A stretch of 6,459 nucleotides of DNA from Microcoleaceae cyanobacterium UBA9251. GTDB taxonomy: Bacteria > Cyanobacteriota > Cyanobacteriia > Cyanobacteriales > Microcoleaceae. Under the pieces are notes generated by a model, which saw only the letters and a list, made by a program, of their open reading frames with translations, did not search any database and was not told the origin of the DNA. The position numbers and the translations under genes were made by a program. This document shows positions 1-5,510 of the stretch, piece by piece (the first letter of the stretch is position 1; every line of letters starts with the position of its first letter). The stretch spans positions 1,357-7,815 of the forward strand of contig DPLL01000415.1 in assembly GCA_003542015.1 (NCBI GenBank), in the 5' to 3' direction.

Positions 1-43
1 AGGCGGCTTCGGAAAAAAAACTAGAGGTGGGAGTAAAGCAGTC

Positions 44-904
44 ATGTCATCTAAAAGTGTAGAGTCTAGCAGTAAGATTGCTAATTTAAAATCTCCTAAT
101 CAAACCAATAGAGATGTTTACATTGCAGTCAAACTAACTCTCCTGATTTTGCTGCTAACTATCTTGTCGAAGTTTTTTGCGATCGTCAATGCTGGCGAAC
201 GAGGCGTACTCATGCAGTTCGGCAAAGTACAAGAACAGGTATTAGGAGAAGGAATTCACCTGATTTTCCCCATCATCTATACTGTACAAAACTTGAGTGT
301 CCGAATCCAAAAGCAGGAAATTTCTGCGGAAGCTTCCTCAAAGGATCTTCAAGATGTTTTTACAGATGTGGCGCTCAATTGGCATATTATTGCAGAGGAA
401 GCTAATGCCATTTTTCAACAAATAGGAGACGAAGCACAAGTAGTCTATCGCATTATCAATCCAGCAGTCGAAGAAGTGATCGAAGCAGTCATGGCTAAGT
501 ACACTGCGGAAGAAATTATTACCAAGCGAGGAGAAGTGAAAGGTGGAGTAGATGATTTTTTGACAAAGCGACGGGCTAACTATCACATTGCTGTGGATGA
601 TATTTCCTTGGTTCACGTTCACTTTTCCTCTGGATTTAGCGACGCAGTAGAAGCAAAAGAAATTGCCGAACAGGAAGCAAAAAGAGGAGAGTTTCTAGCA
701 CTGAAGGCTGTAAAAGAGGCAGAGGCTAAGGTGAATTTAGCCAAAGGAGAGGCAGAAGTGCAAAGATTGTTACGGGACAATTTGACTGCGGAAATTTTGT
801 CAAGACAAGCTATCGAAAAATGGAATAGAAAATTGCCGCTGATAGTTGGTGATGGTGGTAAAAATATCTGGGACGCGATCAAACTATTCAACAGCGGTAA
901 TTAG
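44..904 (+). CDS. Prohibitin-like SPFH/Band 7 membrane protein
   Basis: This 286-residue protein fits the usual prohibitin length. A polar N-terminus is followed by one hydrophobic segment at about residues 27-48, then the motif NAGERGVLMQFGKV (49-62) that opens the SPFH/Band 7 domain. The domain runs to about residue 195. A charged Ala/Glu/Lys coiled coil (about 200-250, including EQEAKRGEF and LAKGEAEVQRLL) and the tail AIEKWNRKLP complete the prohibitin plan. By family knowledge such proteins form large ring- or cage-like oligomers on a membrane and act as scaffolds in membrane quality control. In cyanobacteria they are reported at thylakoid or plasma membranes, and the precise role is not settled. 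The ATG is preceded by GGAG (30-33) at 10-base spacing. It appears monocistronic, since a hairpin terminator follows 6 bases after the stop. Family assignment is secure; the specific function is not. Confidence 0.93.
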   Translation: MSSKSVESSSKIANLKSPNQTNRDVYIAVKLTLLILLLTILSKFFAIVNAGERGVLMQFGKVQEQVLGEGIHLIFPIIYTVQNLSVRIQKQEISAEASSKDLQDVFTDVALNWHIIAEEANAIFQQIGDEAQVVYRIINPAVEEVIEAVMAKYTAEEIITKRGEVKGGVDDFLTKRRANYHIAVDDISLVHVHFSSGFSDAVEAKEIAEQEAKRGEFLALKAVKEAEAKVNLAKGEAEVQRLLRDNLTAEILSRQAIEKWNRKLPLIVGDGGKNIWDAIKLFNSGN

Positions 905-910
905 GTAACA

Positions 911-941
911 GAGCCCCGACTTCTTAAATAAGTCGGGGCTC
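911..941 (+). terminator. Perfect 12-bp hairpin after the prohibitin gene
   Basis: GAGCCCCGACTT (911-922) pairs perfectly with AAGTCGGGGCTC (930-941) around a 7-base loop. It starts 6 bases after the prohibitin stop codon. The stem is GC-rich, but the following bases (taacagcgttta) give only a weak U tract, so termination is probable and not certain. It may also act as a 3' RNA stabiliser. Confidence 0.75.
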
Positions 942-959
942 TAACAGCGTTTATACCTA

Positions 960-1024
960 ACAGGACTTACGCATGGTAACGGTGTGGCAAAGGTTTGAGA
1001 TTCTTCGCTTTACTCAGAATGACA
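960..1024. repeat. Degraded dispersed-repeat remnant
   Basis: The segment starts with the phrase CAGGACTTACGCA (961-973), a word I associate with dispersed repeats in cyanobacterial spacers. It ends with 28 bases (997-1024) that match 1124-1151, the right arm of the palindrome downstream, at 23 of 28 positions by eye. No coding frame of useful length is visible. It reads as a decayed half-copy of the palindromic repeat, present without its partner arm. Confidence 0.5.
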
Positions 1025-1059
1025 TAATTTAGGTTATTAGTGCGTCTAGGACTACCTAA

Positions 1060-1070
1060 TTACCAATTAC
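1060..1070. repeat. TTACCAA heptamer repeat, left copy
   Basis: One complete TTACCAA (1060-1066) is followed by a partial unit (1067-1070). The same heptamer recurs in tandem at 1194-1211, on the other side of the large palindrome. Short tandem heptamer repeats (STRR type) are known from filamentous cyanobacteria; assignment to that class is inference. Confidence 0.4.
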
Positions 1071-1094
1071 CTAGATCAAGTCCGCTTGAATAGT

Positions 1095-1151
1095 TGTCAT
1101 GCTGAGTGTAGCGAAGCATCTCGGAGATGCTTCGTTCCACTCAGCATGACA
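1095..1151. repeat. 57-base palindromic repeat (REP/MITE-like)
   Basis: TGTCATGCTGAGTG (1095-1108) pairs with CACTCAGCATGACA (1138-1151). Inside it, CGAAGCATCTC (1112-1122) pairs with GAGATGCTTCG (1124-1134). A three-by-three internal loop separates the two stems, giving 25 base pairs in all. A diverged half-copy lies at 997-1024. I see no transposase or target duplication directly at its ends. It is on the downstream side of both the prohibitin and LysR genes, so it could also work as a two-way 3' structure. Confidence 0.75.
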
Positions 1152-1193
1152 GAGCGGGTTTTATAGTCAGTGATTAACCGGACATGATACCCA

Positions 1194-1211
1194 TTACCAA
1201 TTACCAATTAC
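1194..1211. repeat. TTACCAA tandem heptamers, right copy
   Basis: Two full TTACCAA units (1194-1200, 1201-1207) and a partial third (1208-1211) are in direct tandem. They match the shorter run at 1060-1070. Together the two runs bracket the palindrome at 1095-1151. Confidence 0.5.
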
Positions 1212-1257
1212 TCGCAAATTCAGTTAAAATCTGTTCAAATGCTTTACTAATTGCTGT

Positions 1258-2142
1258 TTAAAAACGTTGTCTGTGCTTCAGTTTTACAACAGGTTGAACT
1301 ATTGCCATATTCCGCTGATAATTTTCTCTAAAATCTACAATTTGAAGCGATCGCATTGTCGCCAACTGTAGTTCTTTTTTTACCATTAATTCAGGAATAG
1401 CGGCAGCACCAGCACCACTTTCAACCACTGCTTTTACCATTTCGCTACTGTTCAAAACTAAAATGACATTCAATTCAGTAGGATTGATGATCCAACTTTG
1501 CAAAGCTTGTTCAAACATTTGCTGAGCTCCCGAACCCGGTTCTCGCATCACCCAATCCGTTGTCGCAATTTCAGTTAAACTAATTTCGGTTCGCTCAAAC
1601 CAAGGGTGGGATTTGCCAACGAAAATTAGCAAGCGCTCGCTACCGACAACTTCGGTGTCTAAGCTAATCTGAAGTGCGGGTTTAACTTCTCCTGTCACCA
1701 AACCTAAATCAAAAAATCCTGTCGCCGTCCCCGTGCAAATCTCATCGCCATTTGCGATGGTGCAATTGACAGTAATACCGGGGTACTTTTGTTTAAAATA
1801 GCAAAGTTTTTCCGGCAACCAATAGTTGCCAATTGTCAGACTGGAACCCAAATTAAAATGTCCTCGCTGCAAGTCGTTTAGTTCTCGCAATCCTCTCTCA
1901 GTCAAAGCAACTTGGTCGAGAATTTTCTGTGTTTCTACTTGCAGCAACTTCCCAGCTTCTGTGATTTCGATGCGGCGGCCAATCCGGTGAAATAGTTTGA
2001 CTCCATATTGCACCTCTAAACATTGGATGGCGGCGCTGACAGCGGGTTGGGTAATGCAAAGTTCCTCTGCGGCACGGCTAAAGTGCAGGTGTTCCGCTAC
2101 GGCTAGAAAAACTCGCAGTTGGTCAAGGGTCATTCCGGCCAT
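1258..2142 (-). CDS. LysR-type transcriptional regulator
   Basis: The 294-residue length is typical of LysR regulators. The N-terminal winged helix-turn-helix spans about residues 4-63: TLDQLRVFLAVAEHLHF, then SRAAEELCITQPAVSAAIQ with the recognition helix, then LEVQYGVKLFHRIGR and the wing residues ITEAGK. A linker helix leads to a periplasmic-binding-like effector domain (about 90-285) containing LGSSLTIGNYWLPEKL and DLGLVTGEV. It should bind DNA as a tetramer and respond to a small ligand, which cannot be read from sequence. Two starts are possible: ATG at 2140-2142, or at 2131-2133, giving the family-like MTLDQLRVF; neither has a clear Shine-Dalgarno. It points away from the transporter genes at 2844-5440, so divergent regulation of them is possible but unproven, the gap being 700 bases. 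The reading frame is intact. Confidence 0.92.
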   Translation of the reverse strand: MAGMTLDQLRVFLAVAEHLHFSRAAEELCITQPAVSAAIQCLEVQYGVKLFHRIGRRIEITEAGKLLQVETQKILDQVALTERGLRELNDLQRGHFNLGSSLTIGNYWLPEKLCYFKQKYPGITVNCTIANGDEICTGTATGFFDLGLVTGEVKPALQISLDTEVVGSERLLIFVGKSHPWFERTEISLTEIATTDWVMREPGSGAQQMFEQALQSWIINPTELNVILVLNSSEMVKAVVESGAGAAAIPELMVKKELQLATMRSLQIVDFRENYQRNMAIVQPVVKLKHRQRF

Positions 2143-2525
2143 TTTTGGGTACTATGATGCCAAATACAGTTACTTTTCGAGATTAAAATCTTTGGCGGCT
2201 AAACTTTGACCTGAACTTTTCCATCGACTCTATTGTACAGGTTGGAATTAACAAGAAAGCACGGTTGCCAGCCACTATTTAAATTTTCCTTTTAACGTCA
2301 AGGGTTTGAGCTTGTGGCGACAGATACGTCTGGTATTCCAACAGTTCTTTTGCGGCGGCACTGCATTACTTGTATTTATTAATTCGATAAAAAACAACAT
2401 TTGATTCTACCCGTCAAGAGCCTTAAGCTGATACTTAAGCTTCTAACGCAGGGCCCGATGCTAAAGCAGAACAAATAAGTTTAAGCCGATCGTCAAAAGT
2501 CGATCGACAAAAAGAGAGAAGATAA
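2143..2525. other. Intergenic spacer between lysR and the transporter locus
   Basis: I find no convincing gene or structured RNA in this stretch. TTGACC at 2206-2211, with TCTATT at 2229-2234 after a 17-base gap, is a weak plus-strand promoter candidate with nothing obvious just downstream. Repeats of CTTAAG (2422-2427, 2434-2439) and CGATCG (2487-2492, 2501-2506) are short. It should contain the lysR promoter and may contain the ancestral promoter of the transporter genes. Confidence 0.5.
2180..2191. promoter_or_regulatory. Possible operator dyad upstream of lysR
   Basis: AGATT (2180-2184) and AATCT (2187-2191) form a perfect dyad with a 2-base spacer, 38-49 bases upstream of the lysR start. 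LysR regulators bind short AT-rich interrupted dyads, often autogenously, so the position is suitable. A dyad this short may be chance. Confidence 0.22.
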
Positions 2526-2639
2526 ATGACTAAGAAAACCCCAAAAAATCAGAGTGCACAGGGCTTAAAGCCGGACTGCCTCTCCTTTTACGGCGGTGTG
2601 CGATTGAATGCAGTATCGATCGACAACAGCTTTGATTAG
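2526..2639 (+). CDS. Possible 37-residue small protein, unrecognised
   Basis: An ATG preceded by GAGAGAAG (2514-2521) at 4-base spacing opens a frame of 37 codons ending in TAG. The predicted peptide starts MTKKTPKNQSAQ and has a basic, polar N-terminal half. It has one cysteine at residue 18 and no membrane segment or signal peptide. I do not recognise it. The purine-rich leader and the position upstream of a transporter gene make a leader peptide or small protein conceivable, but a frame of this length is easily random. Confidence 0.3.
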   Translation: MTKKTPKNQSAQGLKPDCLSFYGGVRLNAVSIDNSFD

Positions 2640-2671
2640 TTGCAAGGCGGTGTTTATAGATGTTAATTTAG

Positions 2672-2819
2672 CCGCAAAGACAGCCACGGAATTAATTCCC
2701 TGGCTAATAGCAAAAGTCCTCGGTCGAGGACTAATAATTTCTTCAGTCCTCTTGAGAGGACTTGAGCTTTGAGGCGGGGGTTTTAACCCCTGCCGGATCG
2801 CGGGAGCAACCGCAAAGAC
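2672..2819. repeat. Four-hairpin repeat block flanked by 10-base direct repeats
   Basis: Four hairpins lie in series. At 2682-2705, AGCCA and TGGCT enclose GGAATT/AATTCC. At 2715-2732 is AGTCCTCGGTCGAGGACT. At 2745-2762 is AGTCCTCTTGAGAGGACT. At 2773-2794, GGCGGGGG pairs with CCCCTGCC across one G-T pair. Successive starts are 33, 30 and 28 bases apart. The perfect 10-mer CCGCAAAGAC lies just before the first hairpin (2672-2681) and again after the last (2810-2819). The middle two hairpins share their AGTCCTC/GAGGACT arms, so they look duplicated. The block ends 10 bases before the ribosome site of the transporter gene, so it would lie in that gene's leader. A dispersed cyanobacterial palindrome cluster or small non-autonomous element is the likeliest reading. 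Confidence 0.65.
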
Positions 2820-2829
2820 CGCTGAAATT

Positions 2830-2837
2830 AAGGAGAG
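2830..2837 (+). promoter_or_regulatory. Ribosome binding site of the split transporter gene
   Basis: AAGGAGAG lies 6 bases before the ATG at 2844, a near-ideal Shine-Dalgarno. It fixes the start of the disrupted gene and shows that translation initiation was not lost. Confidence 0.8.
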
Positions 2838-2843
2838 ACAGAA

Positions 2844-3194
2844 ATGAATGAATTACTAACAGCAATTTCTACGGGGATGACGGCTTTTACGGCTACGAAT
2901 CTTGACGATATTCTGATTCTGCTGCTGTTCTTCTCGCAGGTGAATGCAGTATTTCGGCGCCGGCATATTGTCTTCGGTCAGTATCTGGGCTTTAGTGTAC
3001 TGGTTTTAGCTAGCCTTCCGGGGTTTTTTGGCCGCTTAATCTTTCCGCCAGATTGGATCGGAATGCTGGGTTTGCTGCCAATTGCGATCGGGCTTAGCCG
3101 CTTGCTGAATCCAGAAACTGACGAGGGCGCATCTCATAGTTGCAAATCTATACGAAATAATAAGGTTTTCAGCCGTAATCTCCTCTTTTTTTGA
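2844..3194 (+). pseudogene. CadD-family transporter, N-terminal half (gene split by insertion)
   Basis: Residues 1-89 match the intact paralog at 4784-5440 without gaps, 56 of 89 identical by eye. They include the conserved ATNLDDI (17-23), FFSQVN (29-34), RHIVFGQYLGF (40-50) and ASLPGFFG (56-63). That covers three predicted membrane segments. Homology stops at about residue 94, in the acidic linker LNPETDE. The frame then runs through 22 unrelated residues encoded by the inserted DNA to a TGA at 3192-3194. CadD proteins belong to the LysE superfamily and export cadmium in staphylococci; the cyanobacterial substrate is unproven. The missing C-terminal half is found downstream at 4331-4765. 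The 116-residue product lacks the second conserved motif (ANGxDN) and half the membrane segments, so it is very unlikely to work alone. Confidence 0.88.
3117..3124 (+). repeat. Left copy of 8-base direct repeat (possible target duplication)
   Basis: ACTGACGA here is repeated exactly at 4331-4338; with flanking bases, 10 of 11 match (GAAACTGACGA and GACACTGACGA). It lies at the point where CadD homology ends. Confidence 0.5.
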
Positions 3195-3219
3195 CATGAA
3201 ATAAAATATCTGGTAAATT
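3191..3219 (+). promoter_or_regulatory. Promoter of the HNH gene
   Basis: TTGACA (3191-3196) is a perfect -35 hexamer. After exactly 17 bases comes TAAATT (3214-3219), 4 of 6 to the -10 consensus. The HNH ATG is 24 bases downstream. The promoter lies inside the inserted block, so the nuclease gene does not depend on the transporter promoter. Confidence 0.6.
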
Positions 3220-3243
3220 TTAGAATAAATTAGGCTAAGCATT

Positions 3244-3576
3244 ATGAATAAGAGACCCGCAATACCAGCAGCTTTGGTAAGAGAAGTGAAGATGGAATCG
3301 GGACACAGATGCGCTATTCCTACATGCAAACAAACACCTGTGGATCTACACCATATCGTTCCTTGGGAAACTTGCCAAAAACACGAATTTGATAACCTTA
3401 TAGCCCTGTGTCCTAACTGTCATAGAAGAGCGAACGACCGTGACATTGACAGAAAATCAATCAAGATGTACAAGCATAATCTTTCTATCGTAAACAGCAG
3501 GTATGGTGATTACGAGCGTAGGATTTTACAGTATTTTGTTGATAATTCTGATGCTGAATTCATTAACCTTCCATAG
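3244..3576 (+). CDS. HNH endonuclease, cut short by an in-frame amber stop
   Basis: The 110-residue product carries a full HNH zinc-nuclease core. Cysteine pairs C23/C28 and C56/C59 would hold the structural zinc. H36-H37 are the catalytic histidines (motif DLHHIVPW), followed by N51 in FDNLIALCPNCH and H60. HNH enzymes use the beta-beta-alpha metal fold to cut DNA; the target cannot be told. The stop is TAG at 3574-3576, after INLP. The same frame then stays open for 58 more codons to TAA at 3753, encoding a tail that I believe resembles the C-terminal domain of longer cyanobacterial HNH proteins. The nuclease core itself is intact. No strong Shine-Dalgarno precedes the ATG, but a good promoter does. 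It sits alone in the insertion, with no methylase or toxin-immunity partner recognised. Confidence 0.85.
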   Translation: MNKRPAIPAALVREVKMESGHRCAIPTCKQTPVDLHHIVPWETCQKHEFDNLIALCPNCHRRANDRDIDRKSIKMYKHNLSIVNSRYGDYERRILQYFVDNSDAEFINLP

Positions 3577-3753
3577 GGAAAAAATACAGATATTCTATTG
3601 ATGTTTTTGATTCGAGATCAACTACTACTTCCTCAACCTGACAAAGGCTCAGTTACAGTGTCAGCAAGAGGTAGAGAAACGATGCGGTACGAATTAACGC
3701 AAGAAGGAAAACAGTTTATTTCTAAATGGAAAGTTGCAGAAGACATTCAATAA
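3577..3753 (+). pseudogene. In-frame C-terminal domain of the HNH protein after amber codon
   Basis: Directly after the TAG, in the same frame, 58 codons follow to TAA. They begin GKNTDILLMFLIRDQLLL and end YELTQEGKQFISKW plus a short tail. The pattern of hydrophobic helix, variable loop (SARGRET) and L-T-x-E-G-K-x-F-I-x-K-W is what a winged-helix domain looks like. An open, protein-like frame right behind the stop argues for a recent nonsense mutation, or readthrough, in a protein of about 169 codons. An internal ATG at 3601-3603 has no good ribosome site. That longer HNH relatives share this tail is from memory and needs a search. Confidence 0.65.
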
Positions 3754-3788
3754 ACAGATAAGGTTCGTTGACGCAACCCGACTTTCCC

Positions 3789-3827
3789 GCAAAGGAACGG
3801 CGAAGCGTCTTCCTGCTGTTCCTTTGC
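3789..3827. repeat. Nested hairpin repeat between HNH and exported-protein genes
   Basis: GCAAAGGAAC (3789-3798) pairs perfectly with GTTCCTTTGC (3818-3827). Inside, GAAG (3802-3805) pairs with CTTC (3809-3812) around CGT. It begins 36 bases after the end of the HNH frame, with no T tract behind it. Its local base composition is more GC-rich than the AT-rich genes on either side. It may be a dispersed repeat or a terminator-like structure; I favour the former. Confidence 0.5.
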
Positions 3828-3884
3828 TGCCAAAGCCAATCACGCCAATGGTAGAAAATCATGATTATAGATAGAAGTTGAAGA

Positions 3885-4301
3885 ATGAAGAGATTAGAAA
3901 TTTTTACGCTCGCTAGTTGCATGGTTATTCATGCTGTAACTGGAGCAGTAGCTAGGCCAGTTGAGAGACAAGTAGTAAATTGTGAGTCAACAGTTCAAGG
4001 TATCTGGCTTAAGCCCGGGCGCTATGAACTTCTCCTAGAGACAAGTGGTGGATCTGGTGCGACTTACAATAATTTCTACACTTTTGCTTCCGATCGAATT
4101 AGTAGAGATAAGCTTATTGCAAAAATAGCATTCACATTCTATTTTTCAGGCGGACGAGGGGTAGAGAATAACTTCGTTGAATGGGCTAATGATCAAAAGG
4201 AAGGAGTTAAATATAAGCCTCTTAATTCTAGCTTTTATAAATTTGAGTACAGTTTTGAGAAGGGTGGATATCTTCGTTGCATTCATGTAAGTCGAGACTG
4301 A
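3885..4301 (+). CDS. Small exported protein of unknown function
   Basis: The 138-residue product starts MKRLEIFTLASCMVIHAV, a basic residue pair then a hydrophobic core. A signal-peptidase I site is likely after A21-V22-A23, giving a mature protein of about 115 residues that starts RPVERQVV. The mature part has two cysteines, C33 and C132, near its ends, which could form a disulfide. It is rich in Tyr, Phe, Ser and Gly (GGSGATYNNFY, SSFYKFEYSF), suggesting a beta-rich fold. I do not recognise the family. Only a weak purine stretch precedes the ATG. It is AT-rich like the HNH gene and lies wholly inside the inserted block, stopping 29 bases before the right-hand direct repeat. A functional link to the nuclease is not shown. 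Confidence 0.65.
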   Translation: MKRLEIFTLASCMVIHAVTGAVARPVERQVVNCESTVQGIWLKPGRYELLLETSGGSGATYNNFYTFASDRISRDKLIAKIAFTFYFSGGRGVENNFVEWANDQKEGVKYKPLNSSFYKFEYSFEKGGYLRCIHVSRD

Positions 4302-4765
4302 AATTAAAACCGTCTCAACAATCTGCCGACACTGACGATTCGGAAGTTGAGGGAGAATTAAAGCAATCTGAGAATTTTTTTTTTAGCAGTTTTCTGTCTC
4401 CCCAAACTTACAGTGTAGCAGCGGTGACGGTGGCTAATGGCAGTGACAATATCAGCATCTACGTGCCGCTGTTTGCTAGCAGTACCTTGGAGAATCTGGT
4501 GGTGATTATCACTGTATTTTTTACCCTGGTTGGCGTTTGGTGCTATGCTGCTTATCGGTTAATTCAGATGAGGGCGATCGCCGATTCTCTGACTCGCTAC
4601 GGCAATCATCTCGTTCCTTTTGTCTTGATTGGATTGGGAGTTGCGATTCTGGTGCAAAGTGGCACTCTGGCTAGTCCAACTTTAAGTATAATAACTTTAG
4701 TTGCTTGCTGTTTCTGTTTGATAACTCTCAGCAGAAATAACGGCGGCGAACCAGAAGTTGAATAA
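4277..4765 (+). pseudogene. CadD-family transporter, C-terminal half (gene split by insertion)
   Basis: This open frame supplies the missing end of the gene begun at 2844. True homology starts at about 4331 (TDDSEVEGEL), and the ATG at 4277 lies inside the preceding exported-protein gene, so it is not the real start. The part after the linker matches the intact paralog at 53 of 86 residues by eye. It includes SVAAVTVANGSDN, IYVPLFASS, VWCYAAYRL, AIADSLTRY and VPFVLIGLG. These give about three membrane segments, then an extra hydrophobic tail ending GGEPEVE that the paralog lacks. Joined at the ACTGACGA repeats, the two halves give 91 + 144 = 235 residues with no frame change. A T10 run (4375-4384) encodes FFF and is still in frame. 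No ribosome site precedes a usable start, so it is probably not translated well. Confidence 0.85.
4331..4338 (+). repeat. Right copy of 8-base direct repeat (possible target duplication)
   Basis: ACTGACGA matches 3117-3124 exactly and is read as Thr-Asp in the CadD frame at both places, although the two frames differ in register because the intervening distance is 1214 bases. Confidence 0.5.
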
Positions 4766-4770
4766 AATTA

Positions 4771-4776
4771 AAGGGG
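4771..4776 (+). promoter_or_regulatory. Ribosome binding site of the intact transporter gene
   Basis: AAGGGG lies 7 bases before the ATG at 4784 and only 5 bases after the stop of the upstream transporter fragment. This fits a co-transcribed pair and supports the chosen start. Confidence 0.7.
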
Positions 4777-4783
4777 CATCATT

Positions 4784-5440
4784 ATGAGTTGGTTTGCCGC
4801 AGCGATTATTGCCGGAGTTACATCTTTTGCCGCCACCAACATCGATGACATTGTGATTTTGATGCTGTTCTTCGCCCAGGTAAATGCTAGTTTCCGGCCC
4901 CGGCATATCGTTGTCGGTCAGTATCTGGGGTTTACAGCCTTGATTGGAGCGAGTTTACCCGGTTTTTTTGGTGGGTTAATCGTACCAAAAGCTATTATCG
5001 GTTTGCTGGGTTTTGTGCCGATCACGATCGGCATCAGCCATTTAGTAAATAAAGACAAAGAACCCGATGAAGTACAAGCCGTATCCGGTGAATTTAACCC
5101 CGAATATAATTCATCTTTACTATCAAAACTAGCCCATCTTTTAAACCCCCAAGTTTTTAATGTTGCTGCTGTCACCATTGCCAATGGCGGTGACAATATC
5201 GGCATTTATTTGCCCTTGTTTGCTAGCAGCAACTTACCCAGTTTGGCGGTAATTTTGGCGGTGTTTTATGTGTCGATCGCAGTTTGGTGCTATGTGGCTT
5301 ATCGACTAACTCGCCTTCAGGCGATCGCCAACATTTTAACTCGCTATACTCAGGCGATCGTCCCTTTTATCTTGATTGGCTTGGGTCTATTCATTCTGAT
5401 AGAGAGCGGTACTTATCGCTTACTGCCACTCTCCCCCTAA
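4784..5440 (+). CDS. CadD-family (cadmium-resistance-type) membrane transporter, intact
   Basis: The 218-residue protein has about six hydrophobic segments (roughly residues 4-30, 43-66, 72-88, 128-147, 152-174, 190-208). The family signatures are ATNIDDI (17-23) with paired aspartates, RHIVVGQYLGF (40-50), and VAAVTIANGGDNIGIYLPLFASS (127-149) with a second buried Asp-Asn. An acidic, soluble linker (about 90-120) separates the halves. The family is in the LysE superfamily; characterised staphylococcal CadD gives cadmium resistance by efflux at the cytoplasmic membrane. The substrate here could be another cation and is not proven. It starts 18 bases after the end of the split paralog, so the two were probably one operon. 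It is now separated from the region upstream of 2844 by the insertion and may rely on a promoter within it. The frame shows no damage. Confidence 0.9.
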   Translation: MSWFAAAIIAGVTSFAATNIDDIVILMLFFAQVNASFRPRHIVVGQYLGFTALIGASLPGFFGGLIVPKAIIGLLGFVPITIGISHLVNKDKEPDEVQAVSGEFNPEYNSSLLSKLAHLLNPQVFNVAAVTIANGGDNIGIYLPLFASSNLPSLAVILAVFYVSIAVWCYVAYRLTRLQAIANILTRYTQAIVPFILIGLGLFILIESGTYRLLPLSP

Positions 5441-5510
5441 AGATAGATGTTGTTTTTCAAATTGTCAACAAAATTTGGCAATAAAGATTTTTATAATCAT
5501 GGAATTAGAC

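Larger units (their letters stand above)
3125..4330. mobile_element. About 1.2-kb insertion splitting the CadD gene
   Basis: The two halves of one CadD gene lie on either side of this block, and the intact paralog shows their normal order. The perfect repeat ACTGACGA borders it at 3117-3124 and 4331-4338, and removal of one copy plus the block gives an uninterrupted frame. Rows counted by eye inside it (3541-3600, 4081-4140) are about one third G+C; rows in the two transporter genes (3001-3060, 4921-4980) are about 45-52%. It carries an HNH gene with its own promoter, a hairpin repeat, and an exported-protein gene. I see no transposase, no integrase, no convincing terminal inverted repeats, and no group I or II intron signals. 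It could be a non-autonomous element, an endonuclease-associated insertion, or the product of more than one event. The exact ends are inferred. Confidence 0.6.

Noticed and set aside
338..891. Minus-strand frames (338-622, 619-891) inside the prohibitin gene
   Set aside because: They are antisense shadows of a well-supported coding gene and resemble no family.
1997..2209. Plus-strand 70-codon frame over the 5' end of lysR
   Set aside because: It is antisense to the conserved helix-turn-helix region and has no protein-like pattern.
2682..2794. CRISPR array
   Set aside because: The hairpins differ in sequence and there is no repeated unit of 24 or more bases with unique spacers.
3036..3329. 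Minus-strand 97-codon frame across the left insertion border
   Set aside because: It overlaps both the CadD fragment and the HNH gene in antisense; chance opening.
3722..3922. Minus-strand frame of 66 codons over the hairpin repeat
   Set aside because: It spans the inverted repeat at 3789-3827 and runs into the start of the exported-protein gene; no family pattern and no ribosome site seen.
3125..4330. Group I or group II self-splicing intron with an HNH gene
   Set aside because: No GUGYG-type 5' end, no domain V/VI-like hairpin and no reverse-transcriptase frame for group II; no group I core recognised. Excision as RNA is not supported.
3125..4330. Classical insertion sequence with terminal inverted repeats
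   Set aside because: The left edge (GGGCGCATCTCA) has no clear inverted partner at the right edge, and no transposase is encoded.
4697..5205. Minus-strand frames under the intact CadD gene
   Set aside because: Antisense shadows of a conserved membrane-protein gene.
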